In this document: positions 8,613-16,551 of the stretch, in pieces
How positions within the stretch are numbered: position 1 is the stretch's first letter
How the letters are laid out: every line of letters begins with the position of its first letter
Source: Pseudomonas kairouanensis
GTDB taxonomy: Bacteria > Pseudomonadota > Gammaproteobacteria > Pseudomonadales > Pseudomonadaceae
Direction: 5' to 3'
Length of the DNA stretch: 64,000 bases
NCBI RefSeq assembly: GCF_004682055.1
Contig: NZ_QUZU01000019.1
Span: 41,251 to 105,250, forward strand
Made by a program: the position numbers and the translations under genes
Notes under the pieces: model-generated
Seen by the model: only the letters and a program-made list of their open reading frames with translations
Databases searched by the model: none
What the model was told of the DNA's origin: nothing

Positions 8613-8646
8613 AACCCCCGATGGCCCAGGCCTCGGGGGTTTTTTA
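8613..8646 (+). terminator. Rho-independent terminator of ssb
   Basis: Perfect arms AACCCCCGA and TCGGGGGTT flank an 11-base loop, followed by a run of T. It lies 23 bp after the ssb stop codon, so ssb is a single-gene transcript on its downstream side. Confidence 0.9.
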
Positions 8647-8729
8647 TTACCCGCCAACTCCAGGCGTTTGTTCTCCAGGCCCATTGGATTTAGGCTGTGG
8701 GCCACCTTTAAGTCCGAAGGAAAGCCGTG

Positions 8730-9491
8730 ATGACCTGGTCTGCCAAGCAATACACGATGTTCGAACAGCAGCGCACCCGTCCCGTCCGTGATCTGGTGGC
8801 GGCCATCCCGAATACCCAAGTGCGCACCGCCGTCGACTTGGGGTGTGGGCCGGGCAATTCCACCCAGGTGCTCGCCGAACGCTTTCCAGAGGCTCACGTC
8901 ACCGGCATGGATAGCTCCGATGACATGCTCATCGACGCTCGCAAGCGCCTGCCGGCACTCAACTTTGAACTCGCGGATATCGGTGCCTGGAAGCCTGTGC
9001 AACCGTTCGACGTGATCTTGGCCAATGCCTCGCTGCAATGGCTGCCGAACCACGCCAGCCTCTATCCGCATTTGGTCAACCAACTGACGCCGGGCGGTAC
9101 GCTGGCGGTGCAAACGCCGGACAACCTCGATGAGCCTGCCCACCGCCTTGCCCGCGAAGTTGCGGCCGATGGCCCATGGGCGGCCAAGATCGGCACGGTA
9201 AAACACAACGAGCGCCACCCGGCGAGCTACTACTACGAGTTGCTGAGCAAGCACTGCAGCACCGTGGATGTGTGGCGTACCACCTACCTGCATCCCTTGG
9301 CGGATCACGCTGCGGTGGTTGAATGGTTCAAGGCGTCAGCCCTTCGGCCATTTCTGGCGCCTTTGACCGATAGCGAAAAAACAGCCTTCCTGCAGGAATA
9401 CCAGGCGCGGATTACCCAGGCTTATCCGGCCCTGGGCGATGGCACTGTCTTGCTGCCATTCCCGCGCCTGTTCATCATTGCGACCCGCTAA
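8730..9491 (+). CDS. tam: Trans-aconitate 2-methyltransferase
   Basis: 253 residues from the ATG at 8730; a GTG directly before it is an alternative start. It has the SAM-binding motif VDLGCGPGNSTQ and the ANASLQWLPNH segment typical of Tam, which methyl-esterifies trans-aconitate and relieves aconitase inhibition. The start MTWSAKQYTMFEQQRTRPVRDL closely fits the Tam N-terminus. The protein is cytoplasmic and monocistronic. Family assignment is secure; substrate is inferred from similarity. Confidence 0.88.
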   Translation: MTWSAKQYTMFEQQRTRPVRDLVAAIPNTQVRTAVDLGCGPGNSTQVLAERFPEAHVTGMDSSDDMLIDARKRLPALNFELADIGAWKPVQPFDVILANASLQWLPNHASLYPHLVNQLTPGGTLAVQTPDNLDEPAHRLAREVAADGPWAAKIGTVKHNERHPASYYYELLSKHCSTVDVWRTTYLHPLADHAAVVEWFKASALRPFLAPLTDSEKTAFLQEYQARITQAYPALGDGTVLLPFPRLFIIATR

Positions 9492-9512
9492 GCCCCCAAA
9501 CACAAGCGGCGG

Positions 9513-10073
9513 TCATGCCGTTGCTTGTGCCTTCAAAAAGTCGTCCGCCGACACCACACCTGCATACCCAAACGCCAGCGATGCCATGTACGCACCGTGC
9601 ACCTGCGCCGCCGGAATCACCTGTCCATTGAATTCCAGATCCCGCGTGGCGCATGCGTCGTGGATCACCGTAACGGTGTAGCCCAGGTCTGCCGCCGCCC
9701 GCACAACGCCGTCGATGCACATATGGCTCATGCTGCCGACCACCACCAGTTCCGTGATGCTGCGTTGTTCCAGCAGCGCCCGCAGGTTGGTTTCGCGGAA
9801 CGCATTCACAAAGTGTTTCAACACCACCGGTTCGTTGCCTTCATTCAGCACCTTGCTGTGCAAATGCGCACCTTCGGAGCCTGGGGTAAAGAACGGCGCA
9901 TCTTCAGAGGCGAACTCGTGGCGCACGTGAATCACGGCATCCCCGGCCTGGCGAAACGCTTGCAGCACCTGCACAGCCTTGTCCGCCGCGGCTTCCACGC
10001 CGTCAAGTGGCCACTTGCCCTGGGGGAAGTAGTCGTTCTGGATATCGATTAGGATGAGCGCTTGCTTGGCCAT
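9513..10073 (-). CDS. Isochorismatase-like cysteine hydrolase
   Basis: 186 residues with the family's catalytic triad: D10 (ALILIDIQNDYF), K86 (VVLKHFVN) and C119 (GSMSHMCIDG). The family includes isochorismatases, nicotinamidases and N-carbamoyl hydrolases. The length and the SHMCID motif fit the generic group, and the substrate is unknown. It is transcribed divergently from the GlxA-type regulator, whose start is about 100 bp away, so that regulator is the natural candidate to control it. Confidence 0.85.
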   Translation of the reverse strand: MAKQALILIDIQNDYFPQGKWPLDGVEAAADKAVQVLQAFRQAGDAVIHVRHEFASEDAPFFTPGSEGAHLHSKVLNEGNEPVVLKHFVNAFRETNLRALLEQRSITELVVVGSMSHMCIDGVVRAAADLGYTVTVIHDACATRDLEFNGQVIPAAQVHGAYMASLAFGYAGVVSADDFLKAQATA

Positions 10074-10170
10074 GGGTACTGCCTCGTGATGGGTTGATAG
10101 GGCCCAGTATCTTAGCTGGCGCCTGCACCGGGGATTGGCTGCACCGACAATAACAGGGGGAAAACTGACA

Positions 10171-11130
10171 ATGGCGGTTGTTGAGCTGGGCGTGTTGATT
10201 TACCAGGGGGCGCAACTGGCTGCTGTGCACGGTCTGACTGACCTGTTTGGGGTGGCCAACCGAATTGCCGCCGAGCATCAATCTGCACAGCTGCCATTGC
10301 TGCGGGTCAGTCATTGGCAAGTGGACGCCACGGGCCAACCGGCGCGGGTATTTGCCAGCCATCCCGGCCCTGCGCAAGCGATGATGGCCGTGCTGGTACC
10401 GCCCTCCATTGGCGAGTTCACCGAAGAGCAAGCGCCGCCGACGTTGCTGGAATGGCTTCGCCAGCAACACGCGGCCGGCACTGTGCTGGGGGGTGTGTGC
10501 ATCGGCTCGATCATGCTGGCGCGCAGTGGGCTGTTGGACGGGCGCAGCGCCACCACCCATTGGTCGTCTGCCCAGTCCTTTGCCAGCCGTTATCCGGCGG
10601 TGCGGCTGGAGGCCGATAAACCCATCGTCGATGACGGCGACCTGATTACCACCGCTGGCCTGATGGCCTGGTCCGAACTGGGCTTGCGCCTTGTGGACCG
10701 CCTGATGGGGCCGAGCATTGCGGCCGATACCGCGCGGTTCCTGGTGATCGAACACAGTGACAGTGCCAGCCAGTGCGGCAGCAACTTTGCGCCGATCCTT
10801 GGACATGGCGACGCGGCGATCCTCAAGGTGCAGCACGGGTTGCAGGCAAGTGGGGCGGTGGATGTGTCGGTAGCGGCCATGGCCCAAGAGGCGGGGCTGG
10901 AGGCGCGCACGTTCCTGCGGCGCTTTCGCCATGCCACAGGGTTGAAACCGACCGAGTATTGCCAGCACCTGCGGGTGGGCAAGGCCCGGCAGATGCTGGA
11001 GTTCACCAACGGCACCATTGACCACATCGCCTGGACCGTGGGCTATCAGGACCCCAGCGCATTTCGCGCCACCTTCAAGAAAATCACCGGGCTGGCACCC
11101 AGCGATTACCGCAGCCGGTTTGGCGTATAA
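10171..11130 (+). CDS. GlxA-type transcriptional regulator (DJ-1/PfpI-like domain plus AraC HTH)
   Basis: 319 residues from the ATG at 10171, which has a good ribosome site (CAGGGGGAAAA); an upstream in-frame TTG at 10135 is less likely. Residues about 5-180 form a class I glutamine-amidotransferase/DJ-1-like sensor domain (LGGVCIGSIMLARSGLLDGR with the nucleophile-elbow cysteine). Residues about 215-315 form the AraC DNA-binding domain with two HTHs, ending AFRATFKKITGLAPSDYRSRF. It lies head to head with the cysteine hydrolase gene and probably regulates it. The effector is unknown. Confidence 0.88.
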   Translation: MAVVELGVLIYQGAQLAAVHGLTDLFGVANRIAAEHQSAQLPLLRVSHWQVDATGQPARVFASHPGPAQAMMAVLVPPSIGEFTEEQAPPTLLEWLRQQHAAGTVLGGVCIGSIMLARSGLLDGRSATTHWSSAQSFASRYPAVRLEADKPIVDDGDLITTAGLMAWSELGLRLVDRLMGPSIAADTARFLVIEHSDSASQCGSNFAPILGHGDAAILKVQHGLQASGAVDVSVAAMAQEAGLEARTFLRRFRHATGLKPTEYCQHLRVGKARQMLEFTNGTIDHIAWTVGYQDPSAFRATFKKITGLAPSDYRSRFGV

Positions 11131-11301
11131 ATCGTGCAGAACGCCGCCGACCAGCGGCGGCTTCGTGCAGAATCAAACAGGCCCATTGCTATCATCTTTG
11201 CGACAACTGTCTGATCCTCGGGTGATTTTTATCCACAGCCCGTTGGCGTGATCCCTGCAACGTCGTCCCTACACAGCTGGCCTGATGGCCAAGGGGGACG
11301 C

Positions 11302-12411
11302 ATGACCCCGACTCACCGCAAAAAGTTGGTGGTGGCCCACTCCACGCGAGAGGGCGCGCCGTTGCACGAGGTTGAAACCAATCGGGCCCTGGCGCGCTGG
11401 CTGGCGCAGATTCTTGGGCTCAAGTTTGGTGGCAGCTACGACCTGGACCAGCACGCAGGCCGTGACCTGTACCTGTTGCCAACACAAACCCTGGTTGGCC
11501 CTGGGCAAGCCCGTAGCCTCCACATCAAAGGCCCGGAAGACTTATGGGGCGGTTATGTGGACCACGACTTCATCGCCACCAAAGCCATCAGCCATGGGCT
11601 GCTCGGCCCAGACGCGCATGCTCCAGAAGGCTGGTCGCCGCTGTTCTGCCAGCGTGTGCGAAACGTCGTACTGGATGGCGTGAGTGTCTTCGCCCTGGCA
11701 GACGCCCAGCCTGCTGCCATGTGCCTGCTCGACAAAGGGCCTGTCCGCCTGAAACCGGTACACGCCTGCGCTGGGCGGGGTCAGGAAGTTATCCACAGCC
11801 TGGACGAGCTGAACGCCGTGCTGGCACGACCGGGTGCGGCAGAGCTTTTGCGCGACGGCGTGGTTTTCGAGCAAGACCTGCACGATGTGATCACCCACAG
11901 CGTCGGTCAAAGCTATATCGGCGATCACATCATCAGCTACTGCGGCGATCAGTACCTGACGCAAGACGGGCAGGGCGAAGACGTCTACGGCGGCTCCAAC
12001 CTTTTGGTGGTGCCTGGCTATTACGAAGACCTGCTCAAGCTAAACTTGCCCGAGGACGTGCGCCTGGCTATTCAACAAGCCCAAGTGTTCGACAACGCCG
12101 CCGACGAGGCCTACCCCGGCTTCTACGCCTCACGGCGCAATTACGACATCGCCCAGGGCCTGGACAGCAACGGCCAGCGCCGCAGCGGCGTGCTCGAACA
12201 GTCTTGGCGCATGGGCGGGGCCAGCAGCGCGGAAGTCGCGGCGCTGCAGAGTTTTATCAACAACCCTGGCCTGCGCGCGATTCATGTGTCCTCGGTAGAA
12301 ACCTACGTGGACCAAGCCCTGCCGGCCGATGCCATCGAGGTATACCGGGGGCCTGCGGAAAACAGCGACTTTCTTCTCAAGTACGTGACGGTTCAATCTT
12401 ATGACGGCTAG
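11302..12411 (+). CDS. DUF3182 family protein
   Basis: 369 residues from the ATG at 11302, preceded by AAGGGGGA; a GTG at 11248 is an upstream alternative. The sequence (VVAHSTREGAPLHEVETNRALA, VRLKPVHACAGRGQEVI, GVVFEQDLHDV, IGDHIISYCGDQYLTQDG) fits the DUF3182 family, which I recall as having an ATP-grasp-like layout; no reaction is established. No signal peptide. It overlaps the start of the following alpha/beta hydrolase by 11 nt, so the two are co-translated and likely work together. Confidence 0.72.
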   Translation: MTPTHRKKLVVAHSTREGAPLHEVETNRALARWLAQILGLKFGGSYDLDQHAGRDLYLLPTQTLVGPGQARSLHIKGPEDLWGGYVDHDFIATKAISHGLLGPDAHAPEGWSPLFCQRVRNVVLDGVSVFALADAQPAAMCLLDKGPVRLKPVHACAGRGQEVIHSLDELNAVLARPGAAELLRDGVVFEQDLHDVITHSVGQSYIGDHIISYCGDQYLTQDGQGEDVYGGSNLLVVPGYYEDLLKLNLPEDVRLAIQQAQVFDNAADEAYPGFYASRRNYDIAQGLDSNGQRRSGVLEQSWRMGGASSAEVAALQSFINNPGLRAIHVSSVETYVDQALPADAIEVYRGPAENSDFLLKYVTVQSYDG

Positions 12412-13156
12412 AAGTGAAAGCATTGCGATCGATATCGACGATGAACAAATGAGCGGCACCTTCCTGAGCCCCAAATCCAAAGTCCCGGGCGTGTTGTTTG
12501 TGCACGGCTGGGGCGGTAGCCAGGAACGTGACCTTGAGCGCGCCAAAGGCATTGCAGGCCTGGGGTGTGTATGCCTGACGTTCGACCTGCGCGGCCATGC
12601 CGGCACCGGTATCCCGCTGTCCCGCGTGACCCGCGAAGACAACTTGCGCGACCTGCTGGCGGCCTACGACCGGCTGCTGTCCCACCCGGCCATCGACACC
12701 TCGGCGGTTGCAGTCGTGGGGACCAGTTACGGCGGTTACCTGGCGGCAATCCTCACGTCATTGCGCCCCGTGCGTTGGCTGGCGCTGCGGGTGCCGGCGC
12801 TGTATCGCGACCAGGAATGGCTCAAGCCCAAGCGTGACTTGGACAAGATCGACCTGATGGATTACCGCAGTACGTTGGTCCATGCCGAGACCAACCGGGC
12901 ATTGCATGCCTGTGCGAAATTTACCGGGGATGTGTTGATCGTCGAGTCGGAGACAGATGACCACGTGCCCCACGCCACCATCATGAGTTATCGCGCAGCG
13001 TGCCAGCAGACACACTCGCTGACCCATCGGATTATCGATGGGGCTGATCATTCGCTGAGCGATCCGGTGTCGCAGCAGGCGTACACCTCCATCTTGGTGG
13101 ACTGGATAACTGAGATGGTGGTGGGGGAGCGGTTGAGCATCATCCAGGCTCGATGA
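12401..13156 (+). CDS. Alpha/beta hydrolase (dienelactone hydrolase/S9-like)
   Basis: 251 residues. Nucleophile elbow GTSYGGY with S109, oxyanion-side HGWGGS near 35-40, an acidic residue in SETDDHVP and the late histidine in DGADHSLSD complete a Ser-Asp-His triad. No signal peptide, so cytoplasmic. Substrate unknown; an ester or peptide is plausible. It shares 11 nt with the upstream DUF3182 gene. The 3' side ends in a REP pair shared with the convergent ybhN-like gene. Confidence 0.85.
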   Translation: MTARSESIAIDIDDEQMSGTFLSPKSKVPGVLFVHGWGGSQERDLERAKGIAGLGCVCLTFDLRGHAGTGIPLSRVTREDNLRDLLAAYDRLLSHPAIDTSAVAVVGTSYGGYLAAILTSLRPVRWLALRVPALYRDQEWLKPKRDLDKIDLMDYRSTLVHAETNRALHACAKFTGDVLIVESETDDHVPHATIMSYRAACQQTHSLTHRIIDGADHSLSDPVSQQAYTSILVDWITEMVVGERLSIIQAR

Positions 13157-13177
13157 TTGGGCGGTTCTTGAAATTGC

Positions 13178-13260
13178 TATCGGGGGCAAGCCTCCTCCCA
13201 CACTGACGGTATTCACAAATCTGAATGTGTGAATGCCGTCAATGTGGGAGGGGGCAAGCC
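13178..13260. repeat. REP pair (REPIN), GGGGGCAAGCC class
   Basis: Two inverted REP arms (CGGGGGCAAGCCTCCTCCCA and its partner GTGGGAGGGGGCAAGCC) surround a central stretch that has its own inverted repeat (GACGGTATTCACA / TGTGAATGCCGTC). It lies between convergent genes. Confidence 0.8.
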
Positions 13261-13278
13261 AGACCAGTCACCCCAATC

Positions 13279-14226
13279 TCAAGCCGGCGCCTTCTTCACC
13301 CGAAGCGCCTTCGCCTTGGCCTCCACCCCCAGGTACATCACCAACGCAATCAACAACGGCAAAATAAAGTAGATCGCCCGATACGCAATCAACCCCGCCA
13401 GCAGGCTGCCCCGCGACGCCTCATGTTGCAGCAACCCGATAAATACCGCCTCCAACACCCCAAGACCCGCCGGAATATGGGTGATCACCCCGGCAATGGC
13501 GCTGATCAGCAACACCCCCAGCACCAACGGATAATCCAGCTTGGCCGGCAGCAGCGTAAAAATCACCGCCGCCATCAGCGACCAGTTCAGCGCACCCAAC
13601 GCCAACTGCAAACAGGCCATGCGCACCGACGGCAGGTTGATCTCCATGCCGCGCACCGACCACGCACGCTTTTTCGAAAACTGACAGGCCGCCAGATAAC
13701 CGAGGCTCAGCAGTACCAACACCGCCCCAATACCCTGCAACGCAACCGTACTGACCTTCCATCCCGGAGGCATGGTTACCAGGCCACTGCTGAAAATCAC
13801 CCCGGCCAGGGCCATATAGCCAAACCAATTGGTCGCCAGGCTCAAGCCCAGGATCTTGGCGATATTGCCGGTGCTCACCCCCAGTCGTGAATACAGCCGA
13901 TACCGCATGGCGATGCCGCCTACCCACGCGCTCAGGTTGAGGTTGAACGCATAGCTGATGATGCCCACCGGCAAAATCTGCTTCCAGGTCAGGTCCTGGC
14001 GAATGTAGGTGCGGCCAATGAGGTCAAAGCTGGCATACACGAGAAAACTGCACAGCGTGACCGCGCCTGCGATCAGCAGGGTGCGCACCTTGAAATCGCC
14101 CAGGGTCTGCAGCACTTCGCTCCAGTCGATGCGCCGGGCGAGCAAGGTGAACAACACAATCAGCGCCAGAAAAAACACCACCGTCAGCGGTTTCTTCCAA
14201 CGCTTGAAGCGCGATTCAGTGGTCAT
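13279..14226 (-). CDS. ybhN: YbhN-like integral membrane protein (lysylphosphatidylglycerol synthase TM family)
   Basis: 315 residues with about eight hydrophobic segments and the family's conserved patch GGIAMRYRLYSRLGVS and HIPAGLGVLEAVFI. The family includes MprF-type flippase domains and the E. coli YbhN protein, which sits in the same ybhP-clsB-ybhN order as here. The inner-membrane role is probably phospholipid translocation or related, but it is not established for YbhN. The start overlaps the clsB end by 11 nt, so it is the last gene of a three-gene operon. Confidence 0.85.
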   Translation of the reverse strand: MTTESRFKRWKKPLTVVFFLALIVLFTLLARRIDWSEVLQTLGDFKVRTLLIAGAVTLCSFLVYASFDLIGRTYIRQDLTWKQILPVGIISYAFNLNLSAWVGGIAMRYRLYSRLGVSTGNIAKILGLSLATNWFGYMALAGVIFSSGLVTMPPGWKVSTVALQGIGAVLVLLSLGYLAACQFSKKRAWSVRGMEINLPSVRMACLQLALGALNWSLMAAVIFTLLPAKLDYPLVLGVLLISAIAGVITHIPAGLGVLEAVFIGLLQHEASRGSLLAGLIAYRAIYFILPLLIALVMYLGVEAKAKALRVKKAPA

Positions 14227-15475
14227 GGGCCTGGCCCTCGAACGGTTTCAACCGGGGTTTGTGCGCGGGCAACCATCCGGTCATCGCTGGGAAGTGGCGC
14301 ATCACATGAAACACCAGAAAACCCACGGTCAAACGCCACAGCCACAAGCGCGGCTTGCGGTTTTCGGGCATGGTCTGGCAGTGATCGCGGGCGAGTGTTT
14401 GCAGGCGCTCGTAGAGTTGCTGGTTGAAGGCGCGGTCGCGAATCAGCACATTGGCTTCCAGGTTCAGCGACAGGCTCAAGGGGTCCAGGTTGCTTGACCC
14501 CACGGTGCTCCATTGGTCATCCACCAGCGCGACTTTACCGTGCAGCGGGCGCTGGCAATATTCGTGGATCACCACGCCGTCCTTGAGCAGGTAGTCGTAC
14601 AGCATGCGCGCCGCCAGCTTGGCCAGCAGCACATCGGGCTGGCCCTGCATGATCAGTTGCACCTTTACGCCACGGCGCGCGGCGTTGCGGATTTCCCGCA
14701 GCAGGCGATAGCCGGGGAAAAAGTAAGCGTTGGCGATCACCACACGCGATTGCGCTTTGCTCAGGGCGTGGATATAGGCCTCTTCGATATCATCGCGGTG
14801 TTGCACGTTGTCGCGATAAATCAAACGCACCAGGCCTTCGCCTTCGGTGGACCACGCCGATGGCCGTTGCTGGCGCCGCCGCCAACCACGCCGCGTGCGC
14901 ACCTGGCGGCCACTTTGCGCGAGGGCAAAATGGTGCAGGTCGGCCACTGCCGGGCCCGTCACTTGCACCGCATAATCCTGCTTGGCCTCGGGGCCGAAAT
15001 CGCCCAAATGGTCGGCCGAGAAATTGATCCCGCCGATAAACGCCACGGCTGCATCCACCACCACGATCTTGCGGTGCAGGCGCCGGAACCAGTTGGTGCG
15101 AAAGCCCAGGGTCTTGGACGCCGGGTCGAACATCTGCACCGTCACCCCCGCGTCGGCCAATTCGCCGAGAAACGATGGGCGCAGCTCGCCGCAGCCAAAG
15201 CCATCCAGGCTGGCCACCACCTTTACACCGCGCTGCGCCGCCTCGATCAGGATGCGCTGCAGCTCATGGCCCACCTTGTCCTCGAACAGGATAAAGGTCT
15301 CCAGCAGAATCTCCCGCTGCGCCCCGCGCAAGGCCTCGAACACCTGCGGGAAGTACGCCTCGCCGTTTTCCAGCAACATCACCTGATTGCCGCTTTGCCA
15401 GCCGTAATCCAGGTCACGGGCCTTGGCTTCGTCCGGTGGTTGGTCGGTGGCGATGTGCTCCACGGCGATGTTCAT
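14216..15475 (-). CDS. clsB: Cardiolipin synthase B (phospholipase D superfamily)
   Basis: 419 residues with two HKD motifs: H134-x-K136-x4-D141 (HRKIVVVDAAVAFIGG) and H312-x-K314-x4-D319 (HGKVALVDDQWSTVGSSN). The length and absence of an N-terminal membrane anchor match ClsB rather than ClsA. It makes cardiolipin from phosphatidylglycerol, or from PG plus PE, at the inner membrane. A basic patch (RTRRGWRRRQQR, about 193-204) may help membrane contact. It overlaps both neighbours (4 nt with the ybhP-like gene). Confidence 0.9.
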   Translation of the reverse strand: MNIAVEHIATDQPPDEAKARDLDYGWQSGNQVMLLENGEAYFPQVFEALRGAQREILLETFILFEDKVGHELQRILIEAAQRGVKVVASLDGFGCGELRPSFLGELADAGVTVQMFDPASKTLGFRTNWFRRLHRKIVVVDAAVAFIGGINFSADHLGDFGPEAKQDYAVQVTGPAVADLHHFALAQSGRQVRTRRGWRRRQQRPSAWSTEGEGLVRLIYRDNVQHRDDIEEAYIHALSKAQSRVVIANAYFFPGYRLLREIRNAARRGVKVQLIMQGQPDVLLAKLAARMLYDYLLKDGVVIHEYCQRPLHGKVALVDDQWSTVGSSNLDPLSLSLNLEANVLIRDRAFNQQLYERLQTLARDHCQTMPENRKPRLWLWRLTVGFLVFHVMRHFPAMTGWLPAHKPRLKPFEGQAHDH

Positions 15476-16251
15476 AGCTCGATCTCCACCGACAGCGGCA
15501 CATGGTCCGATAAATGCGACCAGGGCCGCGTGGTCAGTACACGGGGGTTGTGCACCTTAAGGTTGCGCACGTAGATGCGGTCTAACGGCAACAGCGGCAG
15601 GCGTGCTGGAAAGGTGCGCGCCGGTTTGCCATGGGCCTGCACGAACACTTCCTGCAGGCCGCTTTGACTCAGGTCGGCCTTTTGGCGCCAGTCGTTGAAG
15701 TCGCCGGCCACCACCAGCGGCGCATCGGTTGGGATCTCGCTGATGCGCTGCTCCAGCAAACGCAATTGCTGCTGGCGATGCACCTCGCGCAGGCCCAGGT
15801 GAATACAGATGGCGTGCACCTCTTGCCCAGTGCCCGGCAGGCGCAATACGCAATGCAGCAGGCCACGGTTTTCATGGCCGCTCTGGGAGATGTCGAGGTT
15901 GTCGTAGCGCACGATCTGGAATTTCGACAGCAACGCGTTGCCATGGTCGCCATGGGGGTAGACCGCGTTGCGCCCGTAGGCGAACTGCGGCCAGATGCTG
16001 TCGGCCAAAAACTCGTACTGCGGCATGTTCGGCCACTCGCTGTAGCGCTGTGGGTGGCGTTCGTGGGTGCCATGGATTTCCTGCAGGAACACCATGTCGG
16101 CGCCCACACTGCGTACCGCTTCGCGCAGCTCGGGCAGGATGAAGCGTCGGTTCAGGGCGGTGAAGCCCTTGTGGATATTGACCGTCAGCACCGTGAAGCG
16201 AGTGATGGCGACGCTGGGGGTGATGGGCACCCAGTCGGGAATCGCAGCCAT
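15472..16251 (-). CDS. ybhP: YbhP-like endonuclease/exonuclease/phosphatase-family protein
   Basis: 259 residues of the DNase I-like phosphohydrolase fold: TVNIHKG near the start, VFLQEIHG (catalytic Glu), VAGDFNDW and a final SDHVPLSVEIEL. It is the first gene of the ybhP-clsB-ybhN operon and overlaps clsB by ATGA. The substrate is unknown; the phospholipid context makes a phosphodiester lipid or head group as likely as nucleic acid. Confidence 0.85.
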   Translation of the reverse strand: MAAIPDWVPITPSVAITRFTVLTVNIHKGFTALNRRFILPELREAVRSVGADMVFLQEIHGTHERHPQRYSEWPNMPQYEFLADSIWPQFAYGRNAVYPHGDHGNALLSKFQIVRYDNLDISQSGHENRGLLHCVLRLPGTGQEVHAICIHLGLREVHRQQQLRLLEQRISEIPTDAPLVVAGDFNDWRQKADLSQSGLQEVFVQAHGKPARTFPARLPLLPLDRIYVRNLKVHNPRVLTTRPWSHLSDHVPLSVEIEL

Positions 16252-16551
16252 GGTTGCTCCTGAAAAAGAGTGGGGGCCTGGCCCCCGTTTATGGCTGACT
16301 CTGATTTTTGCTGGAAAGTTTCCAGCGTCCTACAGACGGTGCCTAAGGTTGAGAAGTCCGGTTTAGAGCAATAAAAGGCAATAAAGTGTTACAGATGCTA
16401 TTGAAATGCCATTACTGACATGGTCAAATTCCGCGCGATCTCTATTCAATCATACGATTTTGCAGGGCCTGTTCATGGATGATGCGGCTGACACCGTTCG
16501 GTGTTGGCAGTGGGTCGGCGGCTCTTTTTTATAAAGGCCGGAACCCATTAC
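16252..16551. other. Divergent intergenic region with hairpins and a candidate promoter
   Basis: About 300 bp between ybhP and the OmpA-like gene. It holds a GGGGGCC-T-GGCCCCC palindrome at 16272-16286, a CTGGAAAGTTTCCAG palindrome near 16310-16324, and an ACACCG-TT-CGGTGT hairpin near 16490. A possible sigma-70 promoter for the OmpA gene is TTGAAA (16401-16406), a 17-bp spacer, and TCAAAT (16424-16429). No coding sequence is apparent. Confidence 0.4.

Noticed and set aside
13225..13890. Gln/Arg/His-rich plus-strand open frame
   Set aside because: Antisense to the ybhN-like gene, low complexity and no ribosome site.
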